64,000 nucleotides of DNA from Taudactylus pleione (Eukaryota > Chordata > Amphibia > Anura > Myobatrachidae). The notes under the pieces were generated by a model. That model did not search any database. It worked only from the letters and a program-made list of their open reading frames with translations, and was not told the origin of the DNA. Numbering within the stretch: the stretch's first letter is position 1; each line of letters starts with the position of its first letter. Made by a program: the position numbers and the translations under genes. The stretch spans positions 1,426,001 through 1,490,000 of the forward strand of contig JAUIMM010000171.1 in assembly GCA_031769625.1 (NCBI GenBank), given 5' to 3'. Shown one piece after another: positions 31,040-42,565 of this stretch.

Positions 31040-31450
31040 TCTTTACTAATGCTGGGCATACACTGCCAGATAAAATGTCTGTCAGACCGACAGACATTTT
31101 ATCTGGCCGGCTGCCAGCCGCAGATGTCCGCGGCATACACTGTGAGAGAAATCTCACAGTGTATAGCCCGATATCCGCGCTCCACCCCCGGGGGAGGAGA
31201 CATTTCCCTGTTCCTTCCGTAGGAAGGAACACAGGAAATGTCTGTCCGTTGGCCGTGCTGGGCATACACTGCCCGATGCGGCCGACAGTTACCGGGTAAA
31301 TATAGCATCGGATGGGCATGCTGGACAATCCAGCATGCCCAACCGAGCAATATTTAACCCTCGGTCACCCCCCCATGCTACAATTATCGCGGCGATCCTC
31401 CGATATCGGGCGGATTGTCCCGATAATTGCAGCGTGTATGGCCAGCATAA
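31040..31450. repeat. Repeat made of successive short hairpins
   Basis: At least four hairpins occur in a row: 'aaaatgtctgtcagac' with its inverse near 31073-31105; 'cactgtgagag' with its inverse near 31138-31165; 'catttccctgttccttcc' with its inverse near 31200-31240; 'gggcatgctgga' with its inverse near 31313-31340. The phrase 'gctgggcatacactgcc' recurs at 31051 and 31258. The related phrases 'ggtacacactg' and 'cagtgtgtac' occur in 57055-57375. Likely a MITE-type repeat; no gene. Confidence 0.65.
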
Positions 31451-31706
31451 GTAACCTTATGCTAAGCACCCATGTATTCAGGGGACCATACCTACAACAT
31501 AGCTGGAGCAGAAGGGAGGTATGCTACATGACATCTGCTACCCCAAGTAAGTACATCACAATTCCAGGAAGGATTTACACTTTCATGAAAACACATTATT
31601 ATTTCATACATGCGCAGAAGCTGGATCCTCTTATTAAAAATTTTTGTAGACCTGTTACAAGCAATATGGCTACTTCCACTTGGTGAAGACTTTGCATACA
31701 CTTTAA

Positions 31707-32245
31707 GGGCCTGATTCAGCATGGATCGCATGGCTGAGTTTGCACGCACCCGCTAGCTGTTAAAGCATGCTAATGAATGCAATCACACTGCAACCTCAGC
31801 ACTACTGTATGCCAAGACACCCATCACTGTATAGAGCCGCCCACTTCCCATTACATGCATCTGAAAGTCAGCAAAAACATCTGGAACATCAAGTAGCATT
31901 GGAACCATTCGCACAGTTGTGGTTGACCTGACCCTACCGCACAAACTGATAAACTTCCTGTCGCCATCTAGACCTCTGCCACAGTATACAATCGCAGGGG
32001 CTTAATTATGCACACCCCTGTAACGGCGTTCAAGCGCACAGGCACGCCTCCATTCCGCCGACCACCCCCCCTCCCCAAGCGGTCACTTCCTGTCAATCAC
32101 TATGAAATGGGACTTCATGCTCACTGCGATCACTTCCCGATCGCAGCGTCCTGTTCGCGCACGTGCACTGCGATGCATGCGCAGAACGCAAACATCGACC
32201 GGCTGCGTGCGAATGCTGCCTTGCGAACCAACCTAAACCAGGCCC
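31707..32245. mobile_element. PIF/Harbinger-type MITE
   Basis: The left end GGGCCTGATTCAGCATGG and right end CCAACCTAAACCAGGCCC are imperfect inverted repeats. TAA flanks both sides (31704-31706 and 32246-32248), matching the 3-bp TWA target duplication of PIF/Harbinger elements. 539 bp, no transposase. Interior frames do not look coding. Confidence 0.7.
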
Positions 32246-32948
32246 TAAGTAACAAAACTGAAGAAATTGTAACAATTTAGGAAACCACAAAAAAATTTAA
32301 AATATTTTAAATAGATTTTCAAAGGCTCGAGACCACTCAGTAATCCAGGAATATTCGTTCACAATTTCAGATATTTAGGCACTGTTATTGTTGTTAAAGT
32401 ACATAATTAGGAAGTAACACTTCTGTAAAAAAGCACCATAACAATTAGGATTTCCTATGCTATATAAAATTGTATACCTCTACCACAATAATACGATTAC
32501 TAGAAAAATACACCAAACCAGATTTAGCTTCTAAAAGGCTTCTGATCCTTTCATCAAATCCTATTGAGTGTAGTCTGTGCATTCCAGCCAGCATTAACCA
32601 AGAAACATATCAATCATCTATTTTCACAGACTACGTATTTCTGAAATAAGGAAATGAATGGGCTGCACTGGAATCTTGTAATTTGCAGCATTGCTGAGTA
32701 GGTCCACCCCACTTTTATTATTCAAGCTCATGAATATTTCAATTAAGTGCTACTCATTGACTCCATTATCATATTCAAACCCCCCAAAAAACAGAAAAAA
32801 ATTAGGAATCTTGCTCTTTTTTATTGCAGTTTGTCTTTTTATGACACTCATTTTTTGCCCTGGTCTTTTGGCTGCATTTTGCACTTATTGTTCCCTGCAC
32901 CAATGGTTCTTGAAAGGCGGTTGGAGAGGATGTGTGGTGTGGACAAAG

Positions 32949-33544
32949 GGCCTGATTCAGAGCCGCTCGTAAGCGGCCGCTCGTTCGCTCCGAGTGATGT
33001 TCGCACATCTTCGCATGCGTATGGGTTTTAGTACGCATGCACGAACCAGTCAGTGCGGTCGAAATTTGTGTCTCACAAAATAGCGAATGCCTGCTAATTT
33101 GAGTGACAGAATGAGGCGTTTGTGGGTGGTAACAGGGGAAGGTGCTTGAAAACGGGGAGTGGAGATCCGAATGCAGGCATGCCAAATGGTCAAAACGGGC
33201 GTTTTAAGGGTGTGCATAATTAACAAAGCAGCATCATTGACCATGTCACTTGGTTGTCTTTTAGCCTGAACTGCTTGCATGATTGCGGTAGGAAAATCCA
33301 ACCACAAGCACTGCGAGCAGTTCATACGCCTTTCGATGTACTCGATTAATCAAATAAATAGCGGAGATGACGTAAAATGTGAGCGGCCAGGGGGCGTTTT
33401 TTCCAAAATAGAGAGCACATGTTTCGTTCGCTCATTCAGACATAGAGGCGTCAACAGACCGCAAAGAGCGAGCGCTTAATTTAAATAGCCAGCCCCTTTT
33501 TCTGAACGAGCGTCCACAAATAGCGTCCGGCTCTGAATCAGGTC
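32949..33544. mobile_element. MITE with 'cctgattcagagcc' ends
   Basis: The ends GGCCTGATTCAGAGCC and GGCTCTGAATCAGGTC are inverted repeats. CAAAG lies on both sides (32944-32948, 33545-33549); read as a 3-bp duplication it would be AAA next to a GGG start, as expected for a Harbinger-like element. About 596 bp and related in its end sequence to the 31707 MITE. No coding frame. Confidence 0.7.
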
Positions 33545-33802
33545 CAAAGTACAGTAAGAGCATGACTTGTGCAAGTTGTGAGCTGATGATGATGATGGCC
33601 ATTAATTCGCTTAACATGTCTCTGACACACCCAATTATGTAAATGTAGTATATATATTAAAAAGGTAATGTTTTGTATATTTGCATCTTATTTGATTTGC
33701 ATTTAACATTTTAAAATTTATGAATTGTGTACTGTGGGCCTAATTCAAAGATGTGCATTTTCTAGGTATGCCGGAGCTAGTGGTTTCATTGTGTGATACA
33801 GT

Positions 33803-34489
33803 CAGGGTCGGACTGGGCTGCAGCGGAACAAGGGAAATCCCCGGTGGGCCCACCCCCTCCTCTAGGGGTCTGGTTCCAGGCTGTGCATATGTTACATTAT
33901 ACTGCCAAGAATTGTGGTGTATTAACAATAATGCATTGTAGTTATCAATCTGGTATATTTTCATGCATGCACTATCATTAATTACTATATATAATATAAT
34001 GGGATCCAGACCATGTCCTCCCTAATGGTTGGCCAAGCCTCTGTAGCAGTTGCCCCACCCTCTGTGGTGACTGGCCACACCCCTTGTGGAGGCTGGTCAC
34101 ACCCCTTAAGCATGGACCCATACCACTACATTCCTACGGTGAGCCCTCTATGACCCAGTCCAACACTGGATGCAGCTTCACTGTCCATGACAGTGTGATT
34201 TACCCGGACATCCTCAGTAACCTGAGGATCACTCAGATGCCCGATGGCTGCGTCTTTGGACACAGCAGCAAATAACAGAAGCCGGCAGTGAGTGTCTTTT
34301 GCTTTAAATGCCCCCCTGCGACTTTTGCATATTTTAGCACAGCCGCTGCATAAAAAAGTGCAGAAGCTGTGCTATAGCATCCACCTCTGCATCTCACATT
34401 TGCTGCCAACTCTGCATAGGTATCAAAGTGCTATTTTTTTCCTGGAAGCAATTTACATTTGCGTTTATAGCCAATTGTGTCCGACCCTG
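33803..34489. mobile_element. hAT-type MITE with 'cagggtcggactgg' ends
   Basis: The left end CAGGGTCGGACTGG and right end 'tgtgtccgaccctg' are inverted repeats of about 14 bp. The inner border 'ccccggtgggcccacc' matches the inverse of a segment in the 56559-56830 element, so both belong to one family. A short tandem repeat of 'ctggccacacccctt' words lies at 34020-34110. No clear 8-bp duplication is left at this copy. Confidence 0.65.
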
Positions 34490-34865
34490 ACTAAGGTCCT
34501 GAGTGTCTGAATCAAATTTTTTTCTCAACCTCTGTTCTACAGCACTAACCCTAATAATAAAGGTAAAATATATAGTTATGTAACAATAGTGTCATTGCAT
34601 CTTCAACATAGAAGCTTGAATACAACAGCATGTGTTAACCATTGGAGAAGGAGAAAGTGGCAGATAGGGAGAAAAGCAGGGAATATCTTCCTGCTTTCTC
34701 CCATCATGCACTGGCAACAACACTCAGCTCTTCTTCTTTGTACTGCAGTTACTCTCAGATCAGCATCGCTGGTGATAAGAGGTGAGTAACACAGTTGCAA
34801 TTGCAAAAGACATCTTTGCTCGATTGCTAAGTGTTCATCAGCACAAACCATTACCACTTGTGGGG

Positions 34866-35037
34866 GTATTTATCAAAGCTTGAAGAGAGATAAAATTATG
34901 AGAGATAAAAGTACTAACCAATCATCTTATAAATTACATTTTACAAGCTGTGCTTGAAAAACGACAGGTAAGAGCTGACTCGTTGGTTCTTTATCTCTCA
35001 CAATTTTATCTCTCCCCAAGCTTTATAAAATTATAGA
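34866..35037. mobile_element. Short inverted-repeat MITE
   Basis: 'tatttatcaaagcttg' followed by 'gagagataaaattatgagag' on the left is mirrored by 'ctctcacaattttatctctc' followed by 'caagctttata' on the right. Arms are about 45 bp with about 75 bp between. The form is typical of palindromic amphibian MITEs; target duplication not determined. Confidence 0.6.
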
Positions 35038-35372
35038 AATTGTGAGAAAAGTGGTACCGGTACATGATAATTCTTTAAAAGCAGTTTTTGGAATTGTTTT
35101 TAAATATACCCTGCGTCTCTAAGGAGCTAAAAATATATTTTACAAATACAAGTATATAGCACTGCACATAAAATATCCAATGAGATATTTGCTTTCAGTG
35201 CCAAATTTGATTTAGATCAAAACAAGGCAGTTGCTGATTGGTTGTCTTCATTTTTCACTAGCAACCTCCAGTCTGCGATGTGTAATTGTCATCTGACAAT
35301 TAAGTTACAGATGACCACTGAATTTATTTATTCATTTTCATGTTAACTAATTCTGCTCATTATGATTTAGAA

Positions 35373-35575
35373 CAGAGGTTCTCAAACTCGGTCCTCAGGA
35401 CCCCACACAGTGCATGTTTTCCAGGTCTCCTCACAGAATCACAAGTGAGATAATTAACTCCACTTGTGAATCTTTTAAAATGTGTCAGCCAGTAATGACT
35501 ACACCTGTGCACCTGCTGGGTGGCCTGGAACACGTGAACTGTGTGGGGTCCTGAGGACCGATTTGAGAACCACTG
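35373..35575. mobile_element. hAT-type MITE, 203 bp, with exact 8-bp duplication
   Basis: The ends CAGAGGTTCTCAAACTCGG and GAGAACCACTG, with 'tcctcaggacc' on one side and its inverse on the other, form long inverted repeats. The element is flanked by a perfect ATTTAGAA duplication (35365-35372 and 35576-35583). No coding sequence. Confidence 0.9.
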
Positions 35576-36000
35576 ATTTAGAAGAATCACAAATTTTTTT
35601 TACCAATGGGCAACCGGAAAGTATTCACAGCACTTCACTTATCCACATTTTGTTATGTTACAGCCTTATTCCAAAATGGAATAAATTCATTTTTCTCCTC
35701 ACAATTCTACACACAATAACCCATAATGAGAATATGTAAAAAGTTTTTTTGACAGTTTTGCTAATTTAATAAAAAAACAAAAACTAAGAAATCACATGTA
35801 CATAAGTATTCACAGCCTTTGCCATGAAGCTCAAAATTGAGCTCAGGTGCATACTGTTTCCACTGATCATCCTTGAGATGTTCCTACAGTGTAATTGGAG
35901 TCCACCTGTGGTAAAATCAGTTGATTGGACATGATTTTGAAAGGCATACACTTGTCTATATAAGGTCCCACACTTGACAGTGCATGTCAGAGCACAAACC

Positions 36001-36329
36001 CAGTGGTGTCCCTTCCCGCAGTGCCACCCGGTATGCTGATGGATGTTTTGAGCACAGCGTAGCCGTGTACCCCAAAAAGGGGTTGTGGCCTCAAGAGAAG
36101 GAGAGTGGCCTCGCGGCCTGATCCCCTGTGGTCCCATTCTTAATATTACTGGGGGGTGCAGGGGGTGCTGACTGCCTTGTGTTGCAGTGCCGGATCCCTC
36201 ACAGTGTCAGGAGCCGGGTGCTGCACTTAACACTACAGTGCAGCACCCGGCTCCTGTCACTGTGGGGGAGTTTCAGTCTGCGGCAAGTGACACCCGGGTG
36301 CGGCTCGCACCCCCCTTGTGACGTCACTG
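36001..36329. mobile_element. MITE inserted in Tc1 5' untranslated region
   Basis: Inserted just upstream of the Tc1 start codon, splitting sequence that is contiguous in Tc1 copy 2. Its ends CAGTGGTGTCCCTTCC and GGGGTGCGG...GACGTCACTG are imperfect inverted repeats. Flanks are GCACAAACC (35992-36000) and GCACAAATC (36330-36338), an 8- to 9-bp duplication with one mismatch, again hAT-like. Its centre has a palindrome of about 25-bp arms ('aggagccgggtgctgcact' and its inverse, about 36207-36264). Confidence 0.85.
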
Positions 36330-36341
36330 CACAAATCAAGC

Positions 36342-37360
36342 ATGAAGTCCAAGGAATTATCTGTAGACCTCCGAGACAGGATTGTCTCGAGGCACAAATC
36401 AGGGGAAGGGTACAGGAAAATATCTGCTGCTTTGAAGCTCCCAATGAGCACAGTGGCCTCCATCATACGTAAATGGAAGAAGTTTGGAATCACCAGGACT
36501 CTTCCTAGAGTAGGCCGGCCATCTAAACTGAGCGATCGTGGGAGAAGGGCCCTAGTCAGGGAGGTGACCAAGAACCCGATGGTCACTTTGTCAGAGCTAC
36601 AGTATTCCTCTGTGGAGAAAGGAGAACCTTCCAGAAGGACAACCATCTCTGCAGCAATCCACCAATCAGGCCTGTATGGTAGAGTGGCCAGATGAAAGCC
36701 ACTCCTTAGTAAAAAGCACATGGCAGCCTGCCTGGAGTTTGCCAAAATGCACCTGAAGGACTCTCAGACCATAAGAAACAAAATTCTCTGGTCTGATGAG
36801 ACAAAGATTGAACTGTTTGGCGTGAATGACAGGCGTTATGTTTGGAGAAACCAGGCACCGCTCATCACTAGACCAATACCATCCCTACAGTGAAGCATGG
36901 TGGTGGCAGCATCATGCTGCTGGGATGTTTTTCAGCAGCACGAACTGGGAGGCTTGTCAGGATAGAGGAAAAGATGAATGCAGCAATGTACAGAGACATC
37001 CTGGATGAAAACCTGCTCCAGAGTGCTCTTGACCTCAGACTGGGGTGGCAGTTCATCTTTCAGCGGGACTACGACCCTAAGCACACAGCCAAGATATCAA
37101 AGGAGTGGCTTCAGGACAACTCTGTGAATGTGCTTCAGTAGCCCACCCAGAGCCCAGACTTGAATCCGATTGAACATCTCTGGAGAGATCTGAAAATGGC
37201 TGTGCACCGATGCTTCCCATCCAACCTGATGGAGTTTGACAGGTACTGCAAAGAGGAATGGACGAAACTGCCCAAAGATAGGTGTACCAAGCTTGTGGCA
37301 TCATATTCAAAAAGACTTGAGGCTGTAATTGCTGCCAAAGGTGCATCAACAAAGTATTGA
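36342..37360 (+). pseudogene. Tc1-like transposase pseudogene, copy 1
   Basis: The ATG at 36342 begins 'MKSKELSVDLRDRIVSRHKS', then the helix-turn-helix region with the 'GRPSKLSDRGRRAL' hook. A TGA at 36693-36695 follows 'GLYGRVAR'. A frame continues with 'LEFAKMHLKD' and 'ILWSDETKIELFG' (first catalytic Asp), shifts near 36845, and resumes with '[17 protein letters not shown]', 'DPKHTAK' (second Asp region) and 'PDLNPIEHLWRDL' (Glu), with a TAG at 37139-37141 and a stop at 37358-37360. Expected length is about 340 residues, so the gene is full length but carries two stops and one frameshift. Confidence 0.92.
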
Positions 37361-37577
37361 GCAAAGGCTGTGAAAACATGTGATTTCTTAGGGTTTTATT
37401 TTTTTAATTAAATTTTCAAAAATCGCAAAAAAACTTTTTACACGTTGTCATTATGGAGTATTGTGTTTTGTAGAATTTTGAGGACAAAAATTAATTTATT
37501 CCATTTTGGAATAAGGCTGTAACATAACAAAATGTGGAAACAGTGAAGCGCTGTGAATACTTTCCGGATGCACTGTA

Positions 37578-38116
37578 TACATATATATATATATATATAT
37601 AGTTGAGTGTTTAACAGAGAGCTACAGTATAACACTTTTGCAGAAAAGTTTAAAAGAAACTGATTAAAGCAATGTACAAAGATAGCAGCAATAAGGAAAT
37701 CCAGCAGTAGGGATGCAGAACATGTAAATATTGAGCTAAGACTTTAAATAAAACAACCATTTTCTCATGCAATGGGCAATCAATCTCTTCTTGACCAATG
37801 GAGTGCTGATAAGCCAATAGTCATTGTAGCAAATGTCTGATAACAGAAACACTACCTTACACTGAAAAGACCAGTAATTGTAAATCTAATCTTAAATGTC
37901 TTACACTTTGACAAACAATTAGATTTTTTTTTAGTTTAGTGGTATAGTACTTTAATAGTAAACCATTAAATTACCATGGGTTTCGATCAGTGCATCCATA
38001 ACAGATATGCTTACTGATAGCCCTTGCTAGCTTCTACTCAGCTGTTTGCTATACCTTTAGACATCTGGAACATGGGCAATAAACAAATTACGCCACTCAA
38101 AAGTCCTGGCAGACAT
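37578..38116. other. (AT)n tract then AT-rich DNA, no gene
   Basis: A short (AT)n microsatellite at 37578-37601 is followed by about 0.5 kb of AT-rich sequence without a recognisable frame or repeat. Confidence 0.5.
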
Positions 38117-38378
38117 AAGGTGCCCATCCACTTGCCGATAATACCGAGCGATTGCACAATTTCAACATCGTAATAATGCAATCGCTCAGGTATCGGCTGC
38201 AAATCGGGCATTTAAATGTCTAAAATGACCAGCGAGGCACACGCCCGCTGGTCGTTTCCAACATCTATCATCGCCCGAACAAGACGGTCAACCTGACTAC
38301 CGTGGTCAGGTTGCCCATGTTCGGGAATGATTGATGTGCATCCACTGAATGTCTGCATCTACAAGTGGATGGGCACCT
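38117..38378. mobile_element. Palindromic MITE, about 260 bp
   Basis: 'aggtgcccatccacttg' at 38118-38134 is matched by its exact inverse 'caagtggatgggcacct' at 38362-38378. Internal smaller hairpins ('cgagcgattgca' with 'tgcaatcgctc'; 'caacctgac' with 'gtcaggttg') give a cascade-like structure similar to the repeat at 31.0-31.4 kb. Target duplication not clear. No coding sequence. Confidence 0.75.
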
Positions 38379-39960
38379 ATGCAGTAGCTTTGAACTTATT
38401 AATAACTTGAGGCAGTTAAGATGGTCATCCAGTTGCATTTTACATAAGGATGATGGCAATCAATGCTAATCCTATATATACATATCAAACATTATGCTGC
38501 TGAGATAAGAATTGCAAATAAAAATTACACTTGAGAAATGAAATATACTCTATAATTATATGTTACGCTGTGAAGTATCTGGGCATTTTATCCATTGTTA
38601 GCCTTTAAAAACATGTTTGTTTCAATTAACTAGGATTTGTTGGAACTGAAAGGTCAGCATGACCCAAAGCTTTTCTCCAATTTGATCTAAGAAGGAGCTG
38701 TAAGATTTATTCTGGGCTCCCATCCAAAGCTATTAATGTCTGGGGGGACACAGTTCCTCATCTCTGCAGTGTGAAAAGACAGAAAAACAAACCCTCTTCT
38801 CCCCTTAATATAACAGACTCTGTTGTACACTAGGGCACTCTACAGGAGGTTGCGGATATCATTTAGTTTAACCTTAACCCTGGCATGAGGCTTGTCGCCA
38901 CGTCTGTTTCATTAGTGAGTTGCTCAGATTGAAATGGTAAAAAATAAACAAATGTCAGTAAATAAGTGAAACTTAACTCAGTTCGTCCAGTACTGTACTT
39001 TAAATCTATTTGAGATAATTCTGAGTTTAATTTAAAAAAAAAACTTAACTCACTTGATTCCCAGCAAACTTTTTAGTTCCTGAATCCAGACTGGCACTCA
39101 CCCTAAATATTTGTATTTGTTTTAGGCGAAATGAGGATAAGGATCAGGCTGTTAATTTGATCAAAACATTTAAGCATGCAGCCAGTCGTCAAGGGACTGC
39201 AATTCTGTGCAAGTTTTTATTGCCTTCACTAGCATACAGTATATGCCCAACACACATTAAATTGCAGTTAAATGCCCTCATCTCTCAAGCACGGAGGATA
39301 ACATCAAGGCAATGACTCTCATGTGAGTCACACCCAACTAGGACCCGTATTCAATTTGATGGAGAAAAGTTAGAGGTCGGACTTTTCGCCATCATCGCAA
39401 GTTTTTCAGGGATCAAGTATCGGGTGCTTGCCCGCTTTATTCCCGTATTCAATTAGGATCCGGCGAAAACGGGACCCAACGGAAAGGTAAGTATAGAAAA
39501 ATCCAGGGAATTTTCGGGAAATGTTCCTGGCACCCCCCTAAAGATGTCCAGACATGGGGGATCACTATTGGTACTCCCATTTTTGCCTGCTGAAGGAAGT
39601 CTGGGTATTTAATAGCCACGGCAAGTGCATAAAAGCGGCTTTAGAAGAAGGGGTGAAGAATAGCATTTAGATTATTATTTTTTTTAAAATAACAATTTCC
39701 ATCAAATTTGGGGTACATGATATTGGGAGGGCTGGCTGCAGATAGCTTTTCCTTATCACAGGCTAGTGTGCACTTGATCTTTGCACACAGTCAGATTAAC
39801 TATTGTGCCACTGAGATCTGCAGACAGACAGGCAAGAATGACACACAGATAAGACAGGATTTCCAGCTGCCTGCAACAGCCGGAACAAGGACAGGACATG
39901 ATGCAGTGTCCCAGTCGCAACTATGGCTGGGACCTGCCACCAAGATGATCCACTGATCCT
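38379..39960. other. No gene recognised; MITE-end-like words near 39.35 kb
   Basis: About 1.6 kb of mostly AT-rich sequence. 'cccgtattcaattt' near 39346 and 'cccgtattcaatta' near 39442 look like the ends of short palindromic MITEs, but a full element could not be closed. Frames at 39708-39956 do not resemble a known protein. Confidence 0.4.
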
Positions 39961-39964
39961 AACA

Positions 39965-40845
39965 GTCATGTAATTATTGAATCTAAGAGCCCTTTTGCAT
40001 CGCTAATTGTAGTCGCAAGGTAGAAGAATGGTGAAATACTGTAAACTATCGTACTCTTAATCAATGCACATTGCCTGACTAGTATACAGTCCCAAGAATT
40101 GATGAGGCACTAGATTGCTTACAGGGAAGTCAGTGGTTCCCGGTGTTGGACATCAAGAGCGGGTTTAATCGGATCCCAAGGACACAGAGAAAACTTGTTC
40201 ATTTGTCAACTGGGTTTTTATGAATTTCTGCGGATTCCTCAGGTGATTCCTCAGGTGATAAATGGCGCTCCTGCAACCTTCCAGAGGAGCATGGTGAGGA
40301 TGGTTGGAGATATGAACCTCCAGGAGGAGTTGCTATATCTGGAGGGTATCATAGTGTTTGAGAAGACTCTGGAAGAGCACAATTAAAGGCTTCCAAAAAT
40401 TGTTGGATCGACTAATAGAACACGGATTCAAGCCGTCATTGGAAAAGTACAAATTTTGTCAGAAAACTGTGAAGTACATAGGCCATATAGTCCACCAAGA
40501 ATGGATAGCTACAGACTTTTCCAAAATGGAGGCTGTAAGAGAGTGGCCAAGGACTACCAAGCTAAAAGACCTACAATCCTTTTTAGGATTTTATGGGAAG
40601 TATCTGCATTTTGTACTGCAATTTTTCAAATAAGGAGACCTCTGAACAATGTCGCCAAGGGATACACCCTTTGAAAAAATCCTTATCTGGTAGAAAAAGA
40701 AGAGAGCTGTGTCCCTTTTACTATGTCAATGAAGAATGTGGTGAACAACGTATGGTAAAATGTAAGCAAGCTTTCCAAGGGTTGAAAGAGAGTTTAACCC
40801 ACACACTGGTCTTGGCTTATGCTGAACCTTTCTAACCTTATATTC

Positions 40846-40895
<50 letters not shown>

Positions 40896-41650
40896 TACAT
40901 CCTTTGAGGTTTGGGAAGGGTTCGCTATCAGCAATTATGCCCGGTTTCATACATTACCAAAGGGTTGTCTCCCAGAGAACGGAACTATCCTGTCCATTAG
41001 CTAGAAGTTCTAGCTTTAAAATGGGCAGTGGTTGACAAACTGTGTGATTATCTGTATGGTGTAGCTTTCATGGTCCGCACCAATAATAAACTCACTTATG
41101 TCAAAACCGCAACTAAATTAGATCCCACAAGACACCAGTGGCTTGAGGTCCAGGCTGTGTATAACTTCTGTCTAAAATATATTTTGGGAGACAGCAACAG
41201 TGACACTGATGCACTATCTAGGTTAAAGCATGTGATGGAACTGAAGAGGAAGAATGGGTCAAAGTGCTGGCATCTGAAGTAAGGGTGCTATGCCATCCAA
41301 TCTTACCTTTGCGGGTGGTTGAGAATTTTGTTAATTCACTGGGCTATCAAGATTGGAGATGGGTGAACTTCAAAGAATAAGCCGTGACCAGATTGAGGAT
41401 TGACAAAAAAAAAGAGATCCACATATTGAAGAAGTCAGTAGAGCTGCTGCTAAAAGCCAAAAACAACCGTCACTTCTGTGCCTACAGTACAGCAAGTTAA
41501 AAATACAGAAAGGGTTATTATATAGAATGAAGGCCGCTAAAGAGGAAAAAAACAAGAAGCAGTTGGTTCTACCAGAGAAGCTCTTGACAAAGCCCTGGCA
41601 AAAAGTGCATCAGTCTTCTCCACTGGAAGTACCTGTGTGCGCATAATGGA
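39965..41650 (+). pseudogene. Second Ty3/Gypsy pol relic (RT and RNase H)
   Basis: RT begins near 39965 with 'SPFASLIVVAR' and 'KNGE', then 'IPRIDEALDCLQGSQWF'-type sequence near 40095, and 'GFYEFLRIPQVI' and 'INGAPATFQRSM' (40215-40300). The catalytic box reads Tyr-Leu-Glu-Gly (40336-40347) where the family has Tyr-Leu-Asp-Asp. The thumb 'YKFCQKTVKYIGHIVHQE' and 'LKDLQSFLGFYGKYLHF' follows in another frame (40358-40633). RNase H is split by a (TA)n microsatellite and resumes with 'WAVVDKLCDYLYGVAFMVRT' and 'DSNSDTDALSRLKH' (41028-41250). No LTR, gag or integrase core is seen, and the sequence differs from the 9.7-kb element, so it is another Gypsy lineage. Confidence 0.85.
40846..40899. repeat. 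(TA)n microsatellite inside RNase H relic
   Basis: About 50 bases of nearly pure (AT)n. It replaces the codons around the first RNase H active-site Asp, between 'LTHTLVLAYAEPF' and the later RNase H block. Confidence 0.85.
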
Positions 41651-42565
41651 CCCCCCTGCACCACAAGCCCCAGTCACCACAGGCATGTCTTACACTTTCT
41701 TTTACTCCTAATTGCACTCTCATTGGGCATTCTCTAGTTTTACTTTCCTGCACGTCCTGTGCTTTAGGAAGTGATTAAAATATGAACACTAACAGCAGAT
41801 GCAGTCTTTTCTTCCTTACACTGTGTTACTGTTCGATTCTCCCATTCACTGGGAGACAGCAGATTTTTTTAGATACATTAGAACACAGGTTCTTTATTTC
41901 CTTTCTTATTGACATTATTTATTTTTGATATATGAACTTTGAATGTAATTGTGGCCTACCTATACAAAGACAATTTGGGGGAAATTTACCAAGAATTGTG
42001 TATTGTTGATTCCATGATAAAAGTGCGAGTTTGCAAGTTGGGAATTTACTATAGGTCAAATCACATGGATATCGCATGTCAACCAGACTTTATAGACCAA
42101 ATTGCATCAAAGCACAATCAAAATAAATCAAAATAACATTGGTCCCAATGCAAATCACAAAATTACTAACAATTGTGATGAACTTGCACCCAAATCGCAC
42201 CTTAATGCACAAAATCAATGCACGCGCTTTAAAAATCATGTTGACATTTGAAAATCATTGTAATTAGCCCCAACTCAAGCAGGATGCTTATAAAAGCCCA
42301 CAAATTTAGCTGCAGCATGCTCATTCTGCTCTCAAGCATGGCAGAGGTATGATACTTTGTTGTGTTGGCACAGGTGCTTCTTTCATGTGGTTGCATCAGC
42401 TGACTGAAAGGGCCCAGTAGCAATATACAGAACAGAGGAACCAGCAAGCAGGGGTGCCGCTACGTAGGCCTAGGTTCATCCATGGTTGGTTGAACCTCAA
42501 TGCAGTGTCTGATGACTAGGTAATACAGATGTTCTGCCTCAACCACAAACACTTAATGAATCTGT

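Larger units (their letters stand above)
35600..37577 (+). mobile_element. Tc1/mariner element, copy 1, interrupted by a MITE
   Basis: The right terminal repeat ends '...ggatgcactgta' at 37577, and the left repeat from about 35600 is its inverted partner ('ggaaagtattcacag', 'cagccttattcc') with a damaged outermost part. Without the 329-bp insertion at 36001-36329 the element is about 1.65 kb, the normal size for Tc1-like elements. A (TA)n tract abuts its right end, consistent with insertion at TA. The transposase is broken. Confidence 0.92.
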
